This document shows positions 1 to 5,237 of a stretch of DNA of 29,779 bases, piece after piece. Each line of letters starts with the position of its first letter. Positions within the stretch are counted from its first letter, which is position 1. The translations under genes were made by a program, and so were the position numbers. The DNA comes from Pelotomaculum sp. UBA4789 (lineage in GTDB: Bacteria; Bacillota; Desulfotomaculia; Desulfotomaculales; Pelotomaculaceae), in contig DHGV01000012.1 in the NCBI GenBank assembly GCA_002402945.1, forward strand, positions 1 to 29,779. Direction: 5' to 3'. The notes beneath the pieces are model-generated. The model ran no database searches. It saw nothing but the letters and a program-made list of their open reading frames with translations, and was not told where the DNA came from.

Positions 1-18
1 TGCACTAATTCGGTCAAG

Positions 19-237
19 TCAGGTGTCGTCCAGTCCACTGATATAATCACTGTAATCGTTCAGGATGTTGACCGAGGCATGGGCTGTCATGGCTCCGATC
101 ATGGCCAGCGCCAGATATAAGAGGTTGATACTGCCCGCCTGCCAGTATGCCGCGCCGGCGCCCGCCAGGACGCATGCGACAGAAAGGATGATAAACTGGG
201 GGCGGCTCTCAAAAACGTAGATCATTGCCTTGCTCAT
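19..237 (-). CDS. UbiA-family prenyltransferase, N-terminal fragment (possibly broken)
   Basis: The 72-residue product has two hydrophobic segments followed by NDYSDYISGLDD, which matches the first Asp-rich substrate/Mg-binding motif (NDxxDxxxD) of UbiA/MenA-type integral membrane prenyltransferases. These enzymes attach a polyprenyl chain to an aromatic ring, as in menaquinone synthesis. The ATG at 237 is preceded on the minus strand by GAGAGG at a good distance. Family members are about 290-300 residues, but this frame meets a TGA at 19-21 just after the motif. Skipping one base continues an open frame (DLTELV) to the window edge, so a frameshift, either real or a sequencing error, is likely. 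The rest of the gene would lie beyond position 1. The family call is fairly secure; whether the gene works cannot be judged here. Confidence 0.6.
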   Translation of the reverse strand: MSKAMIYVFESRPQFIILSVACVLAGAGAAYWQAGSINLLYLALAMIGAMTAHASVNILNDYSDYISGLDDT

Positions 238-368
238 TGTTAACCTCTCAGCACAGTTTTTATAAACGATATATCATCATAAACCTGTTTTTATTTTTAT
301 CATGATGCAGCAGGAATCTACAAGCATAATATACCAGCATTTTCAATATTATATGACAAATATGACAG

Positions 369-397
369 TTGAAATTTGGTATTTAGAAGCATAGAAT
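369..397 (+). promoter_or_regulatory. SigA-type promoter for proA
   Basis: TTGAAA (369-374) and TAGAAT (392-397) are separated by 17 bases, each one mismatch from the SigA consensus. This leaves a leader of about 100 bases before proA. The leader carries a small inverted repeat, GCCGGT at 432-437 and ACCGGC at 449-454, of unknown role. Confidence 0.55.
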
Positions 398-502
398 TAA
401 ATAAACCAATTTAAAGAAAAGAAACGAATCTGCCGGTGGCCAGTCCGAACCGGCTGATTACTATTTTTCAATTCTAAAATTAATGAAGGGCGGAGGTTTG
501 AA

Positions 503-1798
503 ATGGGTATCAGCGATTTTGCCCGCCTGGTTAAGGACGCCTCAATAGAGCTGGCGGCCATGGGCGCAGATCAGAAAAACAGGGCTTTAGACGAAGTCGC
601 CAAATCCCTGGTTGAACGCCGGGAAGAAATCATCAGGGCGAACCGGGAGGACCTGGCGCGTAGCGAGGGTGAAAAACTGGCGGCGCCCCTGTTGAAGAGG
701 CTGAGGTTCGACGAGGACAAGATAGCAGAAACGGTAGAAGGGATCCAGAGCCTGATCGGCCTGGAAGACCCCGTCGGCAGGACTCTGCTGGCGACAGAGC
801 TTGACGACAGCCTGGAGTTGTTCAGGGTCACCTGCCCGATTGGGGTGATTGGCGTCATCTTTGAATCCAGGCCCGACGCCCTGGTGCAGATCTCCGCCCT
901 ATGCCTGAAAAGCGGCAATGGTGTGTTGCTGAAAGGCGGCTCTGAAGCCATGGAAACCAACCGCGTCCTGGCTGACGTTATTATAAAAGCTACGGAGAAA
1001 GCGGGGGTCCCCGCTAACTGGCTCAAGCTCATGGAAACCAGGGCGGAAGTCAGCGAAATGCTGAAACTGGACGAATATATCGACCTGATTATCCCCAGGG
1101 GATCGAACGAATTCGTCAGGTACATCATGGATAATTCACGCATCCCGGTCATGGGCCACGCGGACGGCATCTGCCACTGCTATGTCGACGAGGAATACGA
1201 CCTGGAGATGGCAGTAAAAATCGTGGTGGACTCCAAGACCCAATACGTCGCTGTGTGCAATGCCCTGGAGACCCTGCTGGTGCATGAAGGTGCGGCGGTG
1301 CGGTTCCTGCCAGCCATAAAAAAAGCCTTGGATAAGAAAGGGGTGGAAATAGTCGGCTGCCCCAGGACAAGGGAAATTATTAACGTTGCTCCGGCCACTG
1401 AAACGGACTGGAAGACAGAGTACCTGGATTACAAGCTGTCGATTAAAGTGGTTAATGATTTAAATGAAGCGATCAGCCACATCAACCGCTACGGATCAGG
1501 GCACACGGACAGCATTGTCACGTCCAGCCGGGGAAAAGCGGCCCGCTTTATCTCCTTGGTTGACTCGGGCAATGTTTTCTGGAATTGCTCCACGCGGTTC
1601 AGCGATGGCTTCCGTTACGGGCTGGGGGCGGAAGTGGGGATCAGCACGAGTAAGATCCACGCTAGGGGGCCGGTCGGCCTAGACGGGCTGGTCATATACA
1701 AATATATATTGATCGGAAACGGTCAGACTGTGGCGGAATACGCGAACAAGGAAAGAACATTCAAGCACAGAAAGATGGACAAGCCATACAGTTTATAG
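503..1798 (+). CDS. proA: Glutamate-5-semialdehyde dehydrogenase (gamma-glutamyl phosphate reductase)
   Basis: The protein catalyses NADPH-dependent reduction of gamma-glutamyl phosphate to glutamate 5-semialdehyde, the second step of proline synthesis, in the cytoplasm. The 431-residue length is typical of ProA. The aldehyde dehydrogenase fold is recognisable from IGVIFESRPDALVQ and LKGGSEA in the cofactor region, IPRGSNEFVRYI, and the catalytic Cys near residue 252 in VCNALETLLVH. The C-terminal part carries NCSTRFSDGFRYGLGAEVGIST and HARGPVGLDGL, both family hallmarks. The ATG at 503 follows GGAGG at an ideal distance. The usual partner proB (glutamate 5-kinase) is not adjacent; the gene has its own promoter and terminator and seems monocistronic. 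Confidence 0.96.
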   Translation: MGISDFARLVKDASIELAAMGADQKNRALDEVAKSLVERREEIIRANREDLARSEGEKLAAPLLKRLRFDEDKIAETVEGIQSLIGLEDPVGRTLLATELDDSLELFRVTCPIGVIGVIFESRPDALVQISALCLKSGNGVLLKGGSEAMETNRVLADVIIKATEKAGVPANWLKLMETRAEVSEMLKLDEYIDLIIPRGSNEFVRYIMDNSRIPVMGHADGICHCYVDEEYDLEMAVKIVVDSKTQYVAVCNALETLLVHEGAAVRFLPAIKKALDKKGVEIVGCPRTREIINVAPATETDWKTEYLDYKLSIKVVNDLNEAISHINRYGSGHTDSIVTSSRGKAARFISLVDSGNVFWNCSTRFSDGFRYGLGAEVGISTSKIHARGPVGLDGLVIYKYILIGNGQTVAEYANKERTFKHRKMDKPYSL

Positions 1799-1807
1799 AG
1801 AGCACAG

Positions 1808-1842
1808 GCGGGCCGGGGAAACAGTCCCCGGGCCCGCTTTTA
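1808..1842 (+). terminator. Intrinsic terminator after proA
   Basis: A very GC-rich hairpin (GCGGGCC-GGGGA, loop AACAG, TCCCC-GGGCCCGC with one bulged G) is followed by TTTT. It lies 9 bases after the proA stop. It also sits at the 3' end of the minus-strand frame that ends at 1840, so it may serve both directions. Confidence 0.85.
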
Positions 1843-1902
1843 ATGTTTATGGTCAGGGCTGTGGCTATGGTTGTGGCCCCCACGGGAACCTGGTTCGGCA
1901 GC

Positions 1903-2064
1903 TTAGCAGCCCGGTTCACCAAGATTGCCGCAGCAGCTGCTTTGGTTCTTGATTTTGATCCAGTTGTTGCGTATGAGAAGTTTCAGCTTTGTTAAAAAAG
2001 GCGCGTCGTAATCGTGCCAGTTGGTTATGGCCACCCGCACGCTAGGTTTTATTTTTTTGTCCAC
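1903..2064 (-). CDS. Small conserved-looking protein with C-terminal CCG-x-x-GEPGC motif
   Basis: This 53-residue frame starts at a GTG (2064) six bases after GAGGTG. The product is basic, contains VAITNWHDYDAPF and a Lys/Arg-rich segment (LKLLIRNNWIKIKN), and ends in CCGNLGEPGC. Small proteins of this look with a CCG-x-x-GEPGC end occur in clostridia and relatives as uncharacterised proteins, from memory. The clustered cysteines suggest metal or redox chemistry, but no function is known to me. After the TAA (1903-1905) the same frame stays open for 20 more codons and reads AAEPGSRGG then HNHSHSPDHKH, ending at a TAA at 1840-1842. The gene is therefore either complete as given or shortened by a nonsense mutation. 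Confidence 0.7.
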   Translation of the reverse strand: MDKKIKPSVRVAITNWHDYDAPFLTKLKLLIRNNWIKIKNQSSCCGNLGEPGC

Positions 2065-2181
2065 ATAAAACACCTCGGCTATCTTTTATCTAATATCTGC
2101 TCGCTTATACCGTTGTTACTGAAGTAAATAGAGGCGCCAATTAAAGCCAGGGAATATCTCAGTCAATAAAATATTTTAGTG

Positions 2182-2213
2182 TATTTCAAATAATTAAGTT
2201 TGTATTTGAAATA
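2182..2213. repeat. AT-rich inverted repeat between divergent genes
   Basis: The 11-base arm TATTTCAAATA (2182-2192) is repeated as its exact reverse complement TATTTGAAATA (2203-2213) with a 10-base spacer. It lies in the AT-rich 272-base gap between the small minus-strand gene and the plus-strand amidotransferase. There is no T-run like that of a terminator, so a protein-binding operator is the more likely reading. Confidence 0.5.
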
Positions 2214-2336
2214 ATTTTATCAGAATAAAATTAAAAAGATACAAAAAATATGTTACCATTTGATAAATTATGGATCAGTAAAATTTAGCTTATTGACTGC
2301 TCCGGGGTTAGGATTTGTACAAAGGTGGGCTAAAAA

Positions 2337-3095
2337 TTGAAGGCTTTAGTGGTGCAGCCGGTATCTATTTGCGAGCCGGGGCTGATAAAAGATGAACTGG
2401 AGAAAGTGGGATGGCAGCTCGATATCAGGCTTTTGGAGCAGCCTGGCTATTTTCTGCCTGGCAGTTTAACCGGTTTTGACGCCCTGGTCATACTGGGCGG
2501 ACCGATGAATGTATATGAAGAAGATGCCTTTCCTTTTCTGAAACAGGTTGATCGGCTGATAAAAGAAGCCGTCCGGAAAGGTTTACCTGTTCTGGGCGCC
2601 TGCCTGGGCGGGCAACTGATTGCCAAGGGTCTTGGCGCTCCGGTTACGCGCAGTCCGGTACAGGAAATTGGCTGGTACCGGATGCAGCTCACCGCGGCAG
2701 GCGTTGAGTCGCCTTTTTTTAGAGATCTGCCTGGGGAGTTTCCGGTTTTTCAGTGGCACGAGGACACCTTCGCCCTGCCAGGCAGTGCCTCCCATCTGGC
2801 TGCTACCGGTGATTGCGCCAACCAGGCTTTCTCTGTTGAACCATGTACTCTTGCCGTACAGTTTCACCTGGAAATTACCCCGGCAATAATTCAAGACTGG
2901 ATCAGGACATGGGCTGAGGATATTGAAGCTTTTCACGGGCCGGGCGGCATAGCGAAGTTGGAGGCCGAAACCGCTTCCATCTGGAAGGATTACAATCCAA
3001 TGGCGCTCCGGATTTTAAGAAACTGGATTGAGCTGGCCTCAGGCAGGATTTCTATGACGCGGGACCAACCCGCAGGTCAGCAGGGTATTTCTTAA
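2337..3095 (+). CDS. Class I glutamine amidotransferase-like protein (GMP synthase-type GATase domain)
   Basis: The 252-residue protein consists of a single class I GATase domain with the full catalytic triad: nucleophile Cys89 in GACLGGQL, and His177 and Glu179 in QFHLEIT. Such domains hydrolyse glutamine, or a related gamma-glutamyl compound, and pass ammonia to a synthase partner. Stand-alone forms like this are usually annotated only as type 1 glutamine amidotransferase, and some act as gamma-glutamyl hydrolases. The TTG start at 2337 is chosen because AAGGTGG lies just upstream and homology begins at once (KALVVQP). The C-terminal 60 residues are helical and less conserved. No synthase partner is adjacent, so the substrate is unknown. 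Confidence 0.85.
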   Translation: MKALVVQPVSICEPGLIKDELEKVGWQLDIRLLEQPGYFLPGSLTGFDALVILGGPMNVYEEDAFPFLKQVDRLIKEAVRKGLPVLGACLGGQLIAKGLGAPVTRSPVQEIGWYRMQLTAAGVESPFFRDLPGEFPVFQWHEDTFALPGSASHLAATGDCANQAFSVEPCTLAVQFHLEITPAIIQDWIRTWAEDIEAFHGPGGIAKLEAETASIWKDYNPMALRILRNWIELASGRISMTRDQPAGQQGIS

Positions 3096-3228
3096 ATATT
3101 GGACGGATACCAGCTGTAAATTTAATAGTTATATAATGTTTATGCAATACAAAATTAATTTATTTTAATTACTATTATAAATAATCAAGTTAATTAAATA
3201 ATTATAAATCAAGGAAAGGAGGGATATG

Positions 3229-3666
3229 ATGTTTAAGGAATTTAAGGAATTTGCCATGAAAGGCAGCATGGTAGACCTGGCTGTAGGTATTGTCATCGGC
3301 GCTGCTTTCGGCAAGATCATCACTTCATTAGTCAGCGATGTAATCATGCCTCCAATCGGGCTGCTGCTGGGGAAAGTTGATTTTTCCAGCCTCTTCATCG
3401 ATCTGAGCGGCAAGGGTTATGCCACTCTGGCTGAAGCAGAGGCTGCCGGAGCGGCGACGATAAACTACGGCCTGTTTTTGAACACAGTGATAGATTTTAT
3501 CATTGTGGCATTTGTTATCTTCCTTATTATCAAGCAGATTAACCGCATGAAGCGTGAGGAAGCTCCGGCGCCCCCTGATACTAAAGACTGCCCTTATTGT
3601 TATACGGGTATACCGCTTAAAGCTACGCGGTGTCCCAACTGTACTGCTGAAATTAAGACAGCCTGA
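3229..3666 (+). CDS. mscL: Large-conductance mechanosensitive channel with C-terminal zinc ribbon
   Basis: MscL is a homopentameric inner-membrane channel that opens under membrane tension and releases solutes during hypo-osmotic shock. The N-terminal part, FKEFAMKGSMVDLAVGIVIG then AFGKIITSLVSD, is the classic amphipathic helix and pore-lining TM1. TM2 is near residues 84-102 (FLNTVIDFIIVAFVIFL). After the TM2 end the usual cytoplasmic helix is followed by a compact zinc ribbon with Cys121, Cys124, Cys135 and Cys138 (CPYC and CPNC). The ATG at 3229 fits the AAAGGAGGG site better than the ATG at 3226, which is only two bases away from it. A LapA-type membrane protein follows and may be co-transcribed. 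Confidence 0.95.
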   Translation: MFKEFKEFAMKGSMVDLAVGIVIGAAFGKIITSLVSDVIMPPIGLLLGKVDFSSLFIDLSGKGYATLAEAEAAGAATINYGLFLNTVIDFIIVAFVIFLIIKQINRMKREEAPAPPDTKDCPYCYTGIPLKATRCPNCTAEIKTA

Positions 3667-3694
3667 TAAAAATTAATTTAGACAGGTGATATCG

Positions 3695-4015
3695 ATGAGT
3701 AAGGCCCAGACATACCTGATCATATCCATAGTATTTGCTCTGATCGTCGCTATATTTGCGGTTCAGAACACTGAAAAAATGGCCATATACTTTTTATTCT
3801 GGAAGATTGAGCAGGTATCAAAAGTAATTATCATCCTGGCATCGACAGCAGCCGGCGCTCTGGTGATGCTTTTTTTGGGATTTATGTGGAATTATAAAAA
3901 AATGAAACATATACGCGCACTCGAGGTCGAAATAAAAGAATTAAAGAAAAAGACAGAAACGGTTACAACCGGTGAAAAGGCCGTGGCAGAACAGCAGCAG
4001 CAGGTATATCCATAA
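3695..4015 (+). CDS. LapA/DUF1049-domain membrane protein
   Basis: The 106-residue protein has two transmembrane helices (about residues 7-24 and 43-65) joined by a short loop with the AVQNTEKMAIYFLFWK pattern typical of the DUF1049 (LapA, lipopolysaccharide assembly protein A) family. A charged coiled coil follows (RALEVEIKELKKKTE) and then a polar tail with a Gln run. In Gram-negatives LapA works with LapB in the envelope; in a Gram-positive host the role is unknown. The ATG at 3695 is favoured over a GTG at 3686 because AGGTGAT lies at the right distance. It starts 29 bases after mscL and shares the downstream terminator, so the two probably form an operon. Confidence 0.85.
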   Translation: MSKAQTYLIISIVFALIVAIFAVQNTEKMAIYFLFWKIEQVSKVIIILASTAAGALVMLFLGFMWNYKKMKHIRALEVEIKELKKKTETVTTGEKAVAEQQQQVYP

Positions 4016-4037
4016 TAAAAAAGCAGCCAGTTCACTT

Positions 4038-4062
4038 AAGCCCCCTATAAAGGGGGCTTTTT
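4038..4062 (+). terminator. Intrinsic terminator after the mscL-lapA pair
   Basis: AAGCCCCC and GGGGGCTT form a perfect stem around a short A/T-rich loop and run into TTTTT. It cleanly separates this operon from the riboswitch region. Confidence 0.92.
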
Positions 4063-4197
4063 ACGTATATAATAGAAAACTAAACTTAACATGTATAATT
4101 GCCGATACTATACACTAAAGTGTAATAACCTTTACGACGATAAGACGACTAGTTTTATACAAAAATCCCGTTGATATCTATACTATTGCAGGATGTA

Positions 4198-4226
4198 TTA
4201 CAGCCCCGTCGATGTTAAATTAATAC
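4198..4226 (+). promoter_or_regulatory. Candidate promoter for the c-di-GMP riboswitch operon
   Basis: TTACAG (4198-4203), 17 bases, TAATAC (4221-4226). It places the transcript start near 4233, just ahead of the first riboswitch helix. Upstream at 4111-4124 lies a perfect palindrome, TACACT-AA-AGTGTA, which could be an operator. Confidence 0.45.
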
Positions 4227-4235
4227 TAAAAGAAC

Positions 4236-4322
4236 ATGCCAAATGATAAAGGCAAACTTATCGTGAGATAAGGACGCAAAGCCAAGGGTCTTATTAAAGA
4301 CAGCCTGGCTACCTTTGGGGTT
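4236..4322 (+). ncRNA. c-di-GMP-I (GEMM) riboswitch
   Basis: The conserved core of the GEMM class I aptamer is present in order: GGCAAAC, a CTTATC/GATAAG helix capped by the GNRA loop GTGA, GGACGCAAAGCC, then a GTCTT/AAGAC helix followed by AGCCTGGCTACC. P1 can form between CCAAA (4239-4243) and TTTGG (4314-4318). The GNRA loop is the element that docks on the second helix in known structures of this class. The aptamer binds cyclic di-GMP. It lies 58 bases upstream of the transglutaminase gene, with an intrinsic terminator in between, so it most likely controls transcription of that gene and of the GGDEF/HD-GYP gene behind it. Confidence 0.93.
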
Positions 4323-4329
4323 GATGCAG

Positions 4330-4359
4330 AAACTCCTGGGAAAGCCAAGGAGTTTTTTT
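4330..4359 (+). terminator. Riboswitch expression-platform terminator
   Basis: AAACTCCT pairs with AGGAGTTT around GGGAAAGCC and runs into a seven-T tract. The 5' arm (AACTCC, 4331-4336) can instead pair with GGGGTT (4317-4322), which overlaps the 3' strand of aptamer helix P1. The two structures exclude each other, as expected of a terminator/anti-terminator switch. Confidence 0.88.
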
Positions 4360-4379
4360 AACGGGAAGGGGATCGGATA

Positions 4380-5219
4380 GTGCAGCAAAAATTAAAATTA
4401 TTTTTGTTCATATTATTAATCACTATAACCTTGATGTTCACCGGCCGTTATGAAGCAAATGCTGATGATGCTGTTTTAAATCAAGCATTATACGCTGTCA
4501 GAAACACTGCATCATATGAACGGAGTATATATGAAACAGCATCTTCCATGGAAGAGCTGGATCGGGAAATCAGTAATAATTTAAAAAACCATGAAGAGAT
4601 ATTCACTATTAGATATTTAAACGACATCAGTAATTTGAAAGCCGGGATCAACAGCATTATTAATGATGCGATCAGCCAGGATGATTATTTACATTATACC
4701 CTGGAGAAATACTCTTATGTTTATGAAGGTTATGAAGGAGACGTTACAATAAAGTTTAATGTGAACTATACGGAAACAAAAGAGCAGGCCGATTATGTTA
4801 CATACCGGATAGATGAGATTCTGGGTGAGATTATCACGAGTGATATGGATGCTTACCAAAAAGAAAAGGCTATTCACGATTACATAGTACTTAACGTTGA
4901 TTACGATACAACATTGTCGGAAAACACAGCTTATGCCGCTCTGGCCAATGGGAATACTGTCTGCCAGGGATATGCGCTGCTGGCGTATAAGATGCTGAAC
5001 AGGGCTGGTATAGAAACGAGAATTATTGAGGGTACCGCAGAAGAGCCGCACCTGTGGAACCTGGTGCAATTGGACGGAAGATGGTATCATCTGGACTGCA
5101 CGTGGGATGACCCGGCGCCCAGCATAGACGGTTTTATCTCATACAAATATTTTAACCTTGCTGATGAACAAATCAGGACAGATCACAGTTGGGTCAACAG
5201 CTTCCCGAAGGCTTTATAA
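4380..5219 (+). CDS. Secreted transglutaminase-like cysteine protein under c-di-GMP riboswitch control
   Basis: Residues 1-28 form a signal peptide or anchor (basic start, then LFLFILLITITLMF), so the protein acts outside the membrane. The C-terminal half is a transglutaminase-like domain with the Cys-His-Asp triad visible: Cys195 in TVCQGYA, His224 in EPHLWN and Asp239 in YHLDCTWDD. Such domains hydrolyse or cross-link peptide bonds; bacterial secreted ones act on surface or wall proteins. Residues 30-150 have no recognisable domain. The GTG at 4380 follows AAGGGG. The gene is the first behind the riboswitch and is followed after 18 bases by the c-di-GMP enzyme gene. A role in surface remodelling linked to motility or attachment is inference. 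Confidence 0.88.
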   Translation: MQQKLKLFLFILLITITLMFTGRYEANADDAVLNQALYAVRNTASYERSIYETASSMEELDREISNNLKNHEEIFTIRYLNDISNLKAGINSIINDAISQDDYLHYTLEKYSYVYEGYEGDVTIKFNVNYTETKEQADYVTYRIDEILGEIITSDMDAYQKEKAIHDYIVLNVDYDTTLSENTAYAALANGNTVCQGYALLAYKMLNRAGIETRIIEGTAEEPHLWNLVQLDGRWYHLDCTWDDPAPSIDGFISYKYFNLADEQIRTDHSWVNSFPKAL

Positions 5220-5237
5220 ACAGAAAGGATGTCTCTT

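Noticed and set aside
571..1170. A 199-codon minus-strand frame inside proA
   Set aside because: It is the antisense shadow of a clear proA gene, rich in Ser and Arg as such shadows usually are.
3695..4015. LapA as the biofilm adhesin controlled by the transglutaminase-like protease LapG through c-di-GMP
   Set aside because: This is the unrelated LapA of the DUF1049 family, 106 residues long; the shared name is a coincidence. A terminator also separates it from the c-di-GMP operon.
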